From Rhizobium sp. L43 (lineage in GTDB: Bacteria > Pseudomonadota > Alphaproteobacteria > Rhizobiales > Rhizobiaceae): a stretch of DNA of 64,000 nt. Under the pieces are notes generated by a model. That model was not told the DNA's origin. It worked only from the letters and a program-made list of their open reading frames with translations, and searched no databases. Below, piece by piece: positions 34,251 through 43,602 of the stretch (the first letter of the stretch is position 1; each line of letters starts with the position of its first letter). The stretch lies in the NCBI RefSeq assembly GCF_002531725.1, contig NZ_NWSQ01000028.1:1-64000 (forward strand), in the 5' to 3' direction. Position numbers and translations under genes: made by a program.

Positions 34251-35729
34251 TCAGGGCACGTTTTCCGAATAGATCGAACAGTTGCACGGCAGCACTCCTG
34301 CCTCCCATGCAGACGAGGGCGTCATCGCTTCGAAATCGGGCAATGGGCCGCTCGCGTAGCCGACCGCCCCGAGCGAAGCGATGGCAATCCGGCCGTCGCT
34401 GATCGAGAGCAGCGGTCCATCGGCACCCTGCTCGTAGAGATCGGAATGGGCAGCGGCAAAGCGCGCTTTCTCCGCCTGCGGCGCACCTTGCATGCCGGCC
34501 ACGTAGTGATGGCCGTTGCGCTCGACATGGGAGAGGCCGAGCAGCGAGACCAGCGCCAGATCCTGCTGCACGGCAAGCCCGGCCTGGCAGGTCAGATCCT
34601 CGCCCGAGAGAAACAGTCCTGGCACGGTTCCGGTTCTGATGCGAATCGCCTTCATCAGCGAGCGGTAGATGCCCTTGCAGGTTTTCGAGGAGACGCCGGT
34701 ATAACCGAGCCCCCGGGCACGGGCGAAGGCCTCGTCGCCGTCGTCGCTCTCGTCGATCAGGAAGGGCAATTGTGCGGCGAGAACGCCGAGCGGTGTTTCC
34801 ATAGTGATCAGGCGTGAGAACGGCTGTTCGACAAAGGCGATGGCGGCACGCAGCCTCGCCAGCCGGGGCGTCTCCTCGATCCGCGCCAGCAAGGCGGCGA
34901 GCTGTTCGGCAGAGCCGAACTGTTCGTTGCCGTCGACCGTCAACCGGTAGTCGGGCACCCGGTCCAGCACGGCGGCGATCCTCATCAGGCGGTCGATATC
35001 GGCATCGGTCGCGCCCGAAAGCTTGATCTTGAACCAGCGATTGCCATAGCGCCTTATCACCGCCTCGAGGCTTTCCGGCAGGCCGTCGTCGACGGGCCGG
35101 ACGATATCGCCCTCGGTGATCGGGTCGAGAAGCCCGATCGTATGCCGGGCCGAGATCGCGCCGGCGGGGCGAAGATCGGCGAGCACCGCCGAGGCGGCGT
35201 CCGCGTCGATATCGCGGGGCAGCATGCGGCCGCCGATGCCGACGAGGTTGCGCTGCACCGCCTCGAAGAAGGAAAGCCCCACAAGACGGCAATAGGCATC
35301 GAGCGCAGCGCGGGCGATGAGCGACGGGCCGAAACCGGCGGCCAGCGGATTTCCGGGCAGGCGCCGCACGGTCTCCATCTCGTTCAGGCGAGCGGCGGCG
35401 AATAAAGTCGCCGGCGCAGACGGCTCGAGCGACGCAGCCGCAGCGGTGCGGATCGAGGCGCGCAACTGATCGACATTTTGCGCCGGGGTCAGCGCCGGAT
35501 CCTTGTCGAACCATTTCGGCACCATCATCTCCGCCGCGCCGCCAATGGCGGTTCGCCCCTTTTCATCCTCGACACGGACCCTGAGGAAGGCTTGCGGCGC
35601 CTTTTCAAGGGTGGCCGCACCAAAGCGGAACGGCAAGCGCAGGCTGATATCGCGCTCGAAGGCATCGATCTCGACAATTCTGATGCGTGGCGCCGTCACG
35701 AAACCTCCAATGCTTCTGTCCATGCTCAT
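34251..35729 (-). CDS. Enolase-superfamily (mandelate racemase/muconate lactonizing type) enzyme
   Basis: A 492-residue protein, longer than the usual 350-400. The barrel shows the KxK motif (RWFKIKLSG), metal-ligand positions VDGNEQF, FVEQPF and LIDESDD, and a late lysine in SSKTCKG, all typical of the superfamily, which removes a proton next to a carboxylate. The C-terminal part (ISDGRIAIASLGAVGYASG, then CNCSIYSE) is not one I recognise. It is the last gene of the Opp/GH39 operon and overlaps the 2-hydroxyacid dehydrogenase by 4 bp (ATGA). A sugar-acid dehydratase or epimerase is likely; the substrate is unknown. Confidence 0.82.
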   Translation of the reverse strand: MSMDRSIGGFVTAPRIRIVEIDAFERDISLRLPFRFGAATLEKAPQAFLRVRVEDEKGRTAIGGAAEMMVPKWFDKDPALTPAQNVDQLRASIRTAAAASLEPSAPATLFAAARLNEMETVRRLPGNPLAAGFGPSLIARAALDAYCRLVGLSFFEAVQRNLVGIGGRMLPRDIDADAASAVLADLRPAGAISARHTIGLLDPITEGDIVRPVDDGLPESLEAVIRRYGNRWFKIKLSGATDADIDRLMRIAAVLDRVPDYRLTVDGNEQFGSAEQLAALLARIEETPRLARLRAAIAFVEQPFSRLITMETPLGVLAAQLPFLIDESDDGDEAFARARGLGYTGVSSKTCKGIYRSLMKAIRIRTGTVPGLFLSGEDLTCQAGLAVQQDLALVSLLGLSHVERNGHHYVAGMQGAPQAEKARFAAAHSDLYEQGADGPLLSISDGRIAIASLGAVGYASGPLPDFEAMTPSSAWEAGVLPCNCSIYSENVP

Positions 35730-36742
35730 GCCATGCGGTCGAGCATGGCGCGGGTCACTTCGTGTTGAAGCGGTTCGCGGCGTAGCAGTCGGCCGATCTC
35801 ATCCACCATGGCCTGCCCTTGAGCGAAATGCGCCTCTTCAGTATGGCCGGCAGCATGCGGTGAAATCGTGACATTGGCCAGGGCGGGATCACGGAAAGGG
35901 CTATCGGGAGGCAACGGCTCGTCGTCAAAGACGTCGAGTGCGGCCTCGATGCGGCGGGAGCGGATCTCGGCGAGCAGCGCTGCCTCGTCGACCAGCTGCG
36001 AGCGCGCCGTATTGATGAACAGCGCACCGGGGCGCAGCAGCGCCAGTTCGCGGGCACCGATCATCTGACGCGTTTCAGGCAGGACAGGCGCATGCATAGA
36101 GACCACGTCGGCCTGAGCCAGCATATCGTTCAGCCCGGCTCTGAAAACGCCGAGTGCTGCGGCCTCGCTGTCGTCAAGGAAGGGATCGACGACCAGCACG
36201 CGGCAACCGAAGGGAACAAGCAGGCGCATGACCGCCCGGCCCACATATCCGGCGCCGACGATGCCGACCGTTCTGGCGCCCAGCAATCTCTGCGGCACGG
36301 CGGCGCGGACGTCGAGCCATTCGCCTCCGTTGCGCAAGTGATGATGCAGCCGATGAATGCCGCGCATGGCGAGAAGCGCTTCGGCGACGACGAATTCGGC
36401 AACCGAGGCGGCAATTTTCGAGGCGGCATGAGAGACACGAAGGCCATCGTCGAACAGACGCGCCGGGACCAGTGTGCGGACACTGCCTGCCGAATGGGCG
36501 ACGAGGGCAAGGTGCGGGTGGCGCTGGCGCGCGGCGGCGTCGAAGGGCGGCGTGCCCCATCCGGTGAGGCAGGCCGTCGCCCCTTGCAGCAGTTGGTCGA
36601 GATCGCCGGCATCGATTGTGGCGGTAGTCGGCCAACGCACCTCGCCAAGGGCGTTCAACTGGGCGATCGCCGCATCGTCCAGCATCATCCGGCGAGTCTT
36701 TTCGGTCAGCAATACGGCGATGACGGGAGCCTGTTCGTTCAT
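35726..36742 (-). CDS. D-2-hydroxyacid dehydrogenase family protein
   Basis: A 338-residue NAD-dependent dehydrogenase. VGIVGAGYVGRAVMRLL is the nucleotide-binding turn, followed by VVDPF. VSMHAPVLPETRQMIG, LRPGALFINTARSQLVDE (catalytic Arg), DVFDDEPLP (Glu) and SPHAAGHTEE (His) are the family signatures. It should interconvert a 2-keto acid and a D-2-hydroxy acid, here most likely a sugar-derived one. The ATG at 36742 lies 4 bp after the isomerase stop; upstream frames belong to that gene. It overlaps the following gene by 4 bp. Confidence 0.9.
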   Translation of the reverse strand: MNEQAPVIAVLLTEKTRRMMLDDAAIAQLNALGEVRWPTTATIDAGDLDQLLQGATACLTGWGTPPFDAAARQRHPHLALVAHSAGSVRTLVPARLFDDGLRVSHAASKIAASVAEFVVAEALLAMRGIHRLHHHLRNGGEWLDVRAAVPQRLLGARTVGIVGAGYVGRAVMRLLVPFGCRVLVVDPFLDDSEAAALGVFRAGLNDMLAQADVVSMHAPVLPETRQMIGARELALLRPGALFINTARSQLVDEAALLAEIRSRRIEAALDVFDDEPLPPDSPFRDPALANVTISPHAAGHTEEAHFAQGQAMVDEIGRLLRREPLQHEVTRAMLDRMA

Positions 36743-36746
36743 GATT

Positions 36747-37565
36747 CTACTCTTTCGCTGCGGCGACCAGGCGCCTGAGATGGGCAAGATCGGCGCGGGC
36801 TTTGTCGAGCGCCTGTTGCCGGGGAACCCGGTATTGTGAATGCATCGACAGCACCCCGGCAAAGCCGGTCGCCACCAGATGCGGGACGATGTCGTTCCAG
36901 GGCACCATGCCTTCGTCGAGCCCGTACCAGTCCGAGTGCCATGCGCGCTGGCCATGGGCTCCGTAAGCGCCGGGGAACCAACCGCTGTTCTTGACGCCCA
37001 TGCAGCAGAACCACGGATCGAGAATATCGAGGCTCAAACGCCAGTCCTCGCTTCCCTCGCGAATGATCTGATTGGCCGGATCGGCATAGGCGCCGATCCT
37101 GGTGGGATCGCGCCCAGCCAGCAATTGCACCGCCAGTGCGCCCGAGCTGTGCAGGGTCCCGCCATGAAGCTGGATGGTCAGCTTGATGCCGATCCGTTCG
37201 GCAAGGTGCTCGAAGCCGTCGAGATCACGCCGCGCCTCATCGACCTGGACCTGCCAGCGCCGCGTTGGGTCATAACGCCAAAAACCAAGCCGGACCTGGC
37301 TGATGCCAGCATCGCCGCAACAGCCGAGGAGCCGGGATGCGGCCTCGTCGGGCCGTGTGGAATCGATGGTCGCCATCGGCGTGCGCAGGCCGGCCGCGGC
37401 AAAGAGTTTTACGGCATTGACGATCTCCTCCGGCCTGTCGGGGGAAACGGCGTGGCCGTCTCGAATGAGAAGATCGGCGCAATCGAATCCTAAACCGGCG
37501 GTGATCTCGGCCGCCGTCTCGAGCGGCAAGTCCTCCAGGGTCTTGGTGAAATAGGCGATATCCAT
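36747..37565 (-). CDS. Sugar phosphate isomerase/epimerase family protein
   Basis: A 272-residue TIM-barrel protein of the xylose isomerase-like (AP endonuclease 2) superfamily. It has GLGFDCADLLIRDGH, KLTIQLHGGTLHSSG (metal His), GAYADPANQI, KNSGWFP and a C-terminal FAGVLSMHSQYR, where conserved metal ligands are expected. Members isomerise or epimerise sugars, inosose or hydroxypyruvate, and the substrate cannot be told from sequence. It lies between the GH39 gene and the hydroxyacid dehydrogenase in one leftward operon. Confidence 0.85.
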   Translation of the reverse strand: MDIAYFTKTLEDLPLETAAEITAGLGFDCADLLIRDGHAVSPDRPEEIVNAVKLFAAAGLRTPMATIDSTRPDEAASRLLGCCGDAGISQVRLGFWRYDPTRRWQVQVDEARRDLDGFEHLAERIGIKLTIQLHGGTLHSSGALAVQLLAGRDPTRIGAYADPANQIIREGSEDWRLSLDILDPWFCCMGVKNSGWFPGAYGAHGQRAWHSDWYGLDEGMVPWNDIVPHLVATGFAGVLSMHSQYRVPRQQALDKARADLAHLRRLVAAAKE

Positions 37566-37594
37566 GGATCAGATCCCAGAGAGAAAGGCGCTGT

Positions 37595-39457
37595 TCATGA
37601 GCGGGCGATACAAAGCTCGCTGCGGCGGCCGAATGCATCGCGGGCGCACACCGCATAACGCACGCCCTGTGGCGGCGACATATGCAGGAATGCCGTCGAG
37701 ATTAGCGGCGCGGGACTGACCTTTTCAAACGTCCCGCCGCCGGTGCCGGCCAGGACATCGTAGAAAATGGCAGGGCCGGCATCGCCGGCGGCCCAGAACA
37801 GCATGCGTTCCTCCCGGCCGCCGAGACCGAGGTAGCGTTCGACGACGAGGCCGGTTGGTGCCGCCGGCGGCGCGCCGATATCGGGAACGACAAGCACCTG
37901 CGTCAGCGACGGCAATGGCACATCGAGATCGACACTGATCCGGCCGTCGTCGCAGTCGACGGTGCTGATCGGGTGCAGCAAGGCGGGCTCCTGCGCCCGG
38001 CGCAGCTCGGCAAACTGCGCTTCATCAGGTGCGGGCGGCGCGCCGACCGGCTCGAAGGGGCCGCGCGGGTTGCTTTCGTCGCGCTGGGCCTCCCAGACCT
38101 CCATCGGATTGGTGAATTCCTCATCGATGCGCAGCAGACAAAGCGCATGCCGGCCGGGAACCAGGCCGCTCACTTCGAGACGGACGGCGGTCCGGCCCGA
38201 ACGGTTGATGGCATCGACGCTATGGATGAGGCTGATGGAAACACCGCCGCCCGGCAGCCGCGTCGGCAGGATCGCCAGGCCATCCTGGTCGGGCGCAAGC
38301 GGCGGTTCGGCCGTCACCTTGCAGACGGTATCGCCAAGCGTTGCCAGCAGTTCCATCGATGTGAGGCCGGGCTTCTTGATGATGTCGAAGGGCGCGCTGT
38401 CGACATCCGTGACCAGCATATCCAGATTGGTCTTGTGCTCCCACTGCGCCTTGGTGAAATTGCGCGAACCGAAATAAGCAAAGATCGTGCGCTGGCTCCA
38501 GCCGCCGATAAAGGCGTGGTCATTGCTGAGGAAGGTGAAATTCGCTGCTTTCGGGGCGATGATGCGCCGGTCGTGCTGTTCGATGATGCGGGCGATGATG
38601 CCGGCGTAATAGGCTTTGCCGTGCCAGCTATGATGATCGCTCCAGCCGAGCTGCGGATCGCATTCATCATTGATGATGGGAAGGCCCGCCAGGCGCGGGT
38701 GATGCTCCTTGAGATAGTCGACGACGAGAAGCGTGCGATCGACGATGGCGTTGGTTTTCGGGGTCAGGTCTTCCTTGCTGCCGTTGACGCCCTTTTCATG
38801 GATCGAGATGTAATCGATGCGCGGCGGGCCGTCACCGCTGAGGCAGCTCGTGCCGCTGTCGCAATGGGCCATGAGGGCGCGAAAGATCGGCGAGAGCGTG
38901 CGGGCGGTGCCAGGCCCGCCCATCGGCAGGCTGGGATCGATGGCATCGAGCCCGGCGACGCAGGCGTCGTAGTAGTTGGTGTAACCCTTGATCCCGTAGG
39001 TCCACCAGCCGGAGTCGGCCTCATTCGTCGTTTCGAAATACCATGTCCGCAACTCGTCCATGCCGTAACGCGCGCCATAACGGTCGACTGTTGCCGTCAC
39101 GAGATCCCGCCAGCGCTTGACCTGATCCATGTCCTCATAATCGGTGAACAGGCCCGACGGGTTGCCCATCAGCTCGAAGAACGGCTTCAGCCGGTGTTCG
39201 ATCATCACGTCGAGCGCGCGGTCGAGCAGCGACCAGTCGTAGCCGGCCCCGCCCTTCGCGCTCAGCAGGTTGTAGAGATAATGCACGCGCAGGAACCGGA
39301 TGCCTTCATTCGGCAGGCCGCCAATATAGGCAAGCATCTGGCGCATCTCGGGCTCGAGCAGAAGCTCGGCCGGCGAAAAGCCGGTGCCGCGCCAGAACCG
39401 GTTGAACGGGCGTACCGCTTCACTGGCATCAACGTTTATTCGCGTACGTTCACGCAT
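37595..39457 (-). CDS. Glycoside hydrolase family 39-like enzyme (beta-xylosidase type)
   Basis: A 620-residue protein with a GH39-type barrel: RPFNRFWRGTGFSPAELL at the start, IRFLRVHYLYNL, KPFFELMGNP, YFETTNEADSGWW with the acid/base Glu146, and a later Glu in LPIINDECDPQLGW as probable nucleophile. A C-terminal beta-sandwich (~residues 400-620) follows. No signal peptide is seen, so it acts in the cytoplasm on imported oligosaccharides. AAGGAGA lies before the ATG at 39457. GH39 includes beta-xylosidases and alpha-L-iduronidases; xyloside activity fits a plant-feeding bacterium. Confidence 0.82.
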   Translation of the reverse strand: MRERTRINVDASEAVRPFNRFWRGTGFSPAELLLEPEMRQMLAYIGGLPNEGIRFLRVHYLYNLLSAKGGAGYDWSLLDRALDVMIEHRLKPFFELMGNPSGLFTDYEDMDQVKRWRDLVTATVDRYGARYGMDELRTWYFETTNEADSGWWTYGIKGYTNYYDACVAGLDAIDPSLPMGGPGTARTLSPIFRALMAHCDSGTSCLSGDGPPRIDYISIHEKGVNGSKEDLTPKTNAIVDRTLLVVDYLKEHHPRLAGLPIINDECDPQLGWSDHHSWHGKAYYAGIIARIIEQHDRRIIAPKAANFTFLSNDHAFIGGWSQRTIFAYFGSRNFTKAQWEHKTNLDMLVTDVDSAPFDIIKKPGLTSMELLATLGDTVCKVTAEPPLAPDQDGLAILPTRLPGGGVSISLIHSVDAINRSGRTAVRLEVSGLVPGRHALCLLRIDEEFTNPMEVWEAQRDESNPRGPFEPVGAPPAPDEAQFAELRRAQEPALLHPISTVDCDDGRISVDLDVPLPSLTQVLVVPDIGAPPAAPTGLVVERYLGLGGREERMLFWAAGDAGPAIFYDVLAGTGGGTFEKVSPAPLISTAFLHMSPPQGVRYAVCARDAFGRRSELCIARS

Positions 39458-39526
39458 GGGTCGTCTCTCCTTGGGCGGACGTTTGGCAGTGCGCCGCAAT
39501 GCCGGCGCACGAGGCCAGGAGCCGGA

Positions 39527-40360
39527 TTATTTGAACTTGTCGCGCATCGCATCGATGCCGGGGATGGTTTTGGTCAGATGCTGATGGGCGGGATCGAAGC
39601 GTTGGATCAGCCCGCGGCGATGCTTGCCGACGAGAATGGTGAAGATATAGCCCCGGTGCCCCGGCGAGGTGACCGTCGGATGGTAACCCCGGTCGACCAG
39701 GACTGTGTCGCCGTTGCGGGTCATGAGGATCTTGACCGGACCGTCTTCGTCATAGGTGATCTGGCTGCCGAAGCCGGTCTCTGGCTGGAAGCGGTAGTGA
39801 TAGAGTTCTTCGTGCCGGGTCTCGACGTCGCCGTCTTCGGTATCGTGCTTGTGGGGGGGATAGCCGGACCAGCAGCCCTCGCCGGCATAGAGTTCGCTCA
39901 CCAGCAGGTTGCCGCAGCGCCCGTTCTGCCGTTGGCCGAGCAGGTGGACGATCCGCCGCTGGCTGTGGGTGTCAGACGAGCCGACATTGACCGCGTCAAC
40001 CTCATCAGGCGTCACTCGGAACGGGGCGTAGCGCGTGTCGCAGAGACCGCCGGCGATCGCGACTTCCGCAGGTCCGCCGTGAGCCGATATCCGGACATTG
40101 GCGCCGACCGGCACGTAAACCGAGTCCGCATCGCCTCCCCAGATATCGGCTCGCCGGCCCACAGCTTCGAACATGATGCCATCCACCTCGATATCCACCT
40201 GACCCGACAGCACGACGTAGAGGCTTTCGTGCACGGGCAGCCGCCGGATGTCCTGCTCGTTGGAGGCGAGCGTGACGAGATCGAAGTAGATGAGATCGAG
40301 CGTCGTGGAGGAGGTATCCACAATAGGACGCTGCTCGGAGCGTGGAATGAATTCGGGCAT
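39527..40360 (-). CDS. IolB/KduI-like isomerase (5-deoxy-glucuronate isomerase family)
   Basis: A 277-residue double-cupin protein. The C-terminal cupin has the metal site GYPPHKHD ... ETRHEELYHYRF, followed by YHPTVTSPGHRGY, as in IolB; the N-terminal cupin contains LPVHESLYVVLSGQVDIEVD. IolB isomerises 5-deoxy-glucuronate in inositol breakdown and KduI a related uronate. No other inositol gene is near, so a relative acting on a uronic or deoxy sugar is more likely. The start overlaps the oppF-type stop by one base (TGATG). Confidence 0.82.
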   Translation of the reverse strand: MPEFIPRSEQRPIVDTSSTTLDLIYFDLVTLASNEQDIRRLPVHESLYVVLSGQVDIEVDGIMFEAVGRRADIWGGDADSVYVPVGANVRISAHGGPAEVAIAGGLCDTRYAPFRVTPDEVDAVNVGSSDTHSQRRIVHLLGQRQNGRCGNLLVSELYAGEGCWSGYPPHKHDTEDGDVETRHEELYHYRFQPETGFGSQITYDEDGPVKILMTRNGDTVLVDRGYHPTVTSPGHRGYIFTILVGKHRRGLIQRFDPAHQHLTKTIPGIDAMRDKFK

Positions 40361-41421
40361 CAATTTAACTCCGGAACGGTACGGTCGGCGAAGGGATTAA
40401 GCGACAAGGATTCGGCATGATGGCAGGCTACTGCATGCCCATCGGTGGTGACGGTGCGTAAGCCCGGCACCTCCTGCTTGCAAAGCTCTGTGGCGTAGCG
40501 ACAGCGCGGATGAAATGCGCAGCCGGGAGGCGGATGGGCGGGATCGGCGACCTCACCCGCCAGCCGGATGCGCTGGCCGTGGCGGCGCATCCTCGGATCG
40601 GCGATCGGCACAGCCGAGAGCAGCGCTTCGGTGTAAGGATGGAGCGGGCGTGAGAAGATCTGCTCCGTCGGCGCTTTTTCGACGACCCGGCCGACATACA
40701 TGACGGCAATGTTGTCCGAGATGTGCCGGACGACCGAAAGGTCGTGGGCGACGAAGAGATAGGTCAGGCCGAACTGTTCCTGCAGATCCTGCAGGAGGTT
40801 GATGGTTTGTGCCTGCACGCTGACATCGAGCGCCGAGACGGCCTCATCGGCGATTACCAGGCGCGGATTGGAGGCCAGCGCCCGGGCGATGCCGATGCGT
40901 TGGCGTTCACCGCCGGAAAACGCGTGCGGATAGCGGTGCATGTATTCGGGCCGCAGGCCGACGCTCTGCATGAGGTCGGCCACCCGGTGCTCGAGCTCCC
41001 GGCCCTTGGCGATGCCGTTGACACCAAGCACCTCACCGATAATGTCGATGACGGGAAGGCGCGGATTGAGCGAAGATTGCGGGTCCTGAAACACAATGCG
41101 CAGGTCGCGATGGATTTCGTCGAGGGCAGACCCCGACAAAGCCGCAAGATCGACCGTACCGCCACTGCGGTTGCGATAGCGGATTTCGCCACTCGTCGGC
41201 TGATAGATGCGCAGGACCGTGCGGGCAAGCGTGGACTTGCCGCAGCCCGATTCCCCGACAATGCCGAGTGTTTCGCCATCCTCGACGCGAAGCGAAACGC
41301 CGTCGACCGCCTTGACGTGGCCGACCACGCGCCGGAATGCGCCCTTGCGAATGGGGAAATGCATCCTGAGATCGTTCAGTTCGAGCAGCGGGCTTCGTTG
41401 GCTCACGGGATCGACCATCAT
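40360..41421 (-). CDS. Opp/Dpp-type ABC transporter ATP-binding protein (OppF-like)
   Basis: A 353-residue ATPase with Walker A GESGCGKST, Q-loop VFQDPQSSLNPRL, signature FSGGERQRIGIARAL and a Walker B reading VIADEAVSALD (Ala where Pro is usual). The C-terminal oligopeptide-type extension is GCAFHPRCRYATELC, whose cysteines bind an iron-sulfur cluster in some relatives. It powers the importer with the OppD-like partner. ATGA overlap with that gene; the next ATG (41418) is better spaced from AAGGAGG and is an alternative start. Confidence 0.93.
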   Translation of the reverse strand: MMVDPVSQRSPLLELNDLRMHFPIRKGAFRRVVGHVKAVDGVSLRVEDGETLGIVGESGCGKSTLARTVLRIYQPTSGEIRYRNRSGGTVDLAALSGSALDEIHRDLRIVFQDPQSSLNPRLPVIDIIGEVLGVNGIAKGRELEHRVADLMQSVGLRPEYMHRYPHAFSGGERQRIGIARALASNPRLVIADEAVSALDVSVQAQTINLLQDLQEQFGLTYLFVAHDLSVVRHISDNIAVMYVGRVVEKAPTEQIFSRPLHPYTEALLSAVPIADPRMRRHGQRIRLAGEVADPAHPPPGCAFHPRCRYATELCKQEVPGLRTVTTDGHAVACHHAESLSLNPFADRTVPELN

Positions 41422-42467
41422 CGTCCTCCTTCGTAAAGCAGACAGCTGGCGACATGCCCGTCGCCGATGGCGACGGGTTGGGGATCCCGCTGGTCGCACA
41501 GGCCCGCCCTCGCCTCCTTGCACCTGGGATGAAAGCTGCAGCCCTGGGGTCGGTTGAAACGCGAGGGCACCATGCCGTCGATGATCGCCAGCCGTTCGGT
41601 GGGTTGCCCATGCATGCGCGGCACCGATTGCAGCAGCGCCTTGGTGTAGGGATGAACAGGTGCGTGGAAGATCGTGTCGACATCCGCTGCCTCCACGACC
41701 CGGCCGACATACATGACGACGACCTCATCGGCGATTTCGGCCACCACGCCGAGATCATGGGTGACGAACAGCACCGAGAGCCCGAATTCGGCCTGCAGCG
41801 AAGCGAGCAGATCGAGGATATTGGCCTGGGTGGTCACATCGAGCGCCGTCGTCGGCTCGTCGGCGATCAACAGTTTTGGGCGGCAGGCGAGCGCGAGCGC
41901 AATGCAGACGCGCTGGCGCATGCCGCCGGAAAACTGGAAGGCATAACTTTCCATGCGCTCGGCCGGCCTGGGAATACCGACCAGGGCCAAGGTCTCGATC
42001 GCATGTTCGCGCGCCTCCTTTTTTCCCATCTTCAGATGCAGGCGGATCACTTCCACCATCTGGTTGCCGATCGTGTGGACGGGCGAAAGGGCTGCCATCG
42101 GCTCCTGGCTGATCAGGCCGATCTGGGCACCGCGGATCGCCCGCATATCGTGGCCGCGCGGATCGAGCGCCGCCAGATCGACCGAGGGTGCTGCCGGATC
42201 GGGTCGGTAGCGGATTGTGCCCGAGACGATCCGCCCTCCGCGCGGAACCTGGTTGAGGATCGAGCGGCCAGTGATGCTCTTGCCCGAACCGGATTCGCCG
42301 ACGACGCAGACCGTCTTGCCGCGCGGGATGGAAAAGGAGACGCCGTCGACCGCCTTGATCGTGCCCGCACCACCGAAGAAATGCGTCGTGAGATCAACGA
42401 CCTCGATCAGCGGGTCGCGATCCCCGTGCCGGCCGCTGGCAACGGCAAAATTGGGATCAGTATTCAT
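41418..42467 (-). CDS. Opp/Dpp-type ABC transporter ATP-binding protein (OppD-like)
   Basis: A ~349-residue ATPase with Walker A GESGSGKSI, LISQEPMAALSPVHTIG, signature FSGGMRQRVCIALAL, Walker B LLIADEPTTALD and the C-terminal GCSFHPRCKEARAGLC extension. It pairs with the OppF-like subunit. The ATG at 42467 overlaps the end of the OppC-like gene by 11 bp; in-frame ATGs further upstream (42479, 42494, 42497) cannot be excluded because no strong ribosome site marks any of them. Confidence 0.92.
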   Translation of the reverse strand: MNTDPNFAVASGRHGDRDPLIEVVDLTTHFFGGAGTIKAVDGVSFSIPRGKTVCVVGESGSGKSITGRSILNQVPRGGRIVSGTIRYRPDPAAPSVDLAALDPRGHDMRAIRGAQIGLISQEPMAALSPVHTIGNQMVEVIRLHLKMGKKEAREHAIETLALVGIPRPAERMESYAFQFSGGMRQRVCIALALACRPKLLIADEPTTALDVTTQANILDLLASLQAEFGLSVLFVTHDLGVVAEIADEVVVMYVGRVVEAADVDTIFHAPVHPYTKALLQSVPRMHGQPTERLAIIDGMVPSRFNRPQGCSFHPRCKEARAGLCDQRDPQPVAIGDGHVASCLLYEGGR

Positions 42468-43590
42468 AGGGATCTGCAGCATCGCGTAATCCATCACCGA
42501 GGAAATTGAGGGCGAGCACCGTGACGATCACCGCGATACCCGGAAGAAACAGCCAGGGCGCGCTCGAGACGGCGAGAATGTTCTGCGCTTCTTGCAGCAG
42601 CACGCCCCAGCTCACGACAGGCGGACGCAGGCCGATGCCGAGGAAGGAGAGCGCGGTTTCGGCGAGGATCATCGTCGGGATGGCGAGCGTCACCGAGGCG
42701 ATGATGTGGCTCATGAAGGACGGCACCATATGCCGCCAGATGATGCGCATCTGCGAGCAGCCATCGAGACGGGCGGCGATCACGAAATCTTCCGTCTTGA
42801 GCGACAGGAAGCGCCCGCGCACCACCCGCGCCAGATCGGTCCAGCCGATCAGCGACAGGATGATCGTGATCCAGAGATAGACCAGAATCGGATCGGCGCT
42901 GATCGGAACGGCCGCCGCAAGGCCCATCCACAGCGGGATGGTCGGGATGGAATTGATGAGTTCGATGGACCGCTGGATCACATCGTCCACCCAGCCGCCG
43001 TAGAGGCCGGAGATACCGCCCAGAATGATGCCGAGGATGAGGCTGATGGTGACCCCGATGAGGCCCACGGACATCGAAACCCGCGTGCCGTGGACCGTTC
43101 GGCTGAAGACGTCGCGGCCGAGCCGATCGGCGCCGAACAGGTAGAAGGGTTTGCCCATCTCGGTCGGGCCGATCAGGTGCCGGTCGAGATCGAACAGGCC
43201 CCAAAGCCGGTAAGGTTCGCCCTTGACGAAGAAGCCGATGGGAATGACGACGGCCGGATCGGCCACGTAATTGCGGCTGAGCGCGATCGGGTCGACCTTC
43301 ATCGAATAACCGTTGACATAGAGCGGATGAAATTGCCCCGACGCGTCGTAGCCGGCGAACTTGATCTGCTGCGGCGGCGCATAGGTGTAGCGGGAATCAT
43401 AGGTCTGCGATGAAACAGGCGCGAGAACCTCGGCAAACAGGGCGACCATGTAGATCAAAAAGATGACGACGCCGGCGGCGAGCGCCAGCCGATGGCGACA
43501 GAAGCGCCGCCAGATGAGTTTCCACTGCCCGGCGACGGCGTCGGAATTCTGGATCACTTCGGGCTGCAGCGCGATGGCTTGATCGGTCAT
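42457..43590 (-). CDS. Opp/Dpp-type ABC transporter permease (OppC-like)
   Basis: A 377-residue inner-membrane permease, longer than usual (~300) because of a periplasmic insertion (~residues 55-140) after the first helix (LALAAGVVIFLIYMVALFAE). The BPD permease core begins FGADRLGRDVFSRTVHGTRV and the EAA loop is visible at FVIAARLDGCSQMRIIWRHM. Long OppC forms of this kind occur in importers from rhizobia and Thermotogales for oligosaccharides. It lies 12 bp downstream of the OppB-like gene. Confidence 0.93.
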   Translation of the reverse strand: MTDQAIALQPEVIQNSDAVAGQWKLIWRRFCRHRLALAAGVVIFLIYMVALFAEVLAPVSSQTYDSRYTYAPPQQIKFAGYDASGQFHPLYVNGYSMKVDPIALSRNYVADPAVVIPIGFFVKGEPYRLWGLFDLDRHLIGPTEMGKPFYLFGADRLGRDVFSRTVHGTRVSMSVGLIGVTISLILGIILGGISGLYGGWVDDVIQRSIELINSIPTIPLWMGLAAAVPISADPILVYLWITIILSLIGWTDLARVVRGRFLSLKTEDFVIAARLDGCSQMRIIWRHMVPSFMSHIIASVTLAIPTMILAETALSFLGIGLRPPVVSWGVLLQEAQNILAVSSAPWLFLPGIAVIVTVLALNFLGDGLRDAADPYEY

Positions 43591-43602
43591 ATCTATCGTC
43601 CT

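Noticed and set aside
37973..40420. An 815-codon plus-strand frame
   Set aside because: It is antisense to the GH39 and IolB-like genes, shows no domain, and has the low-complexity composition of a shadow frame.
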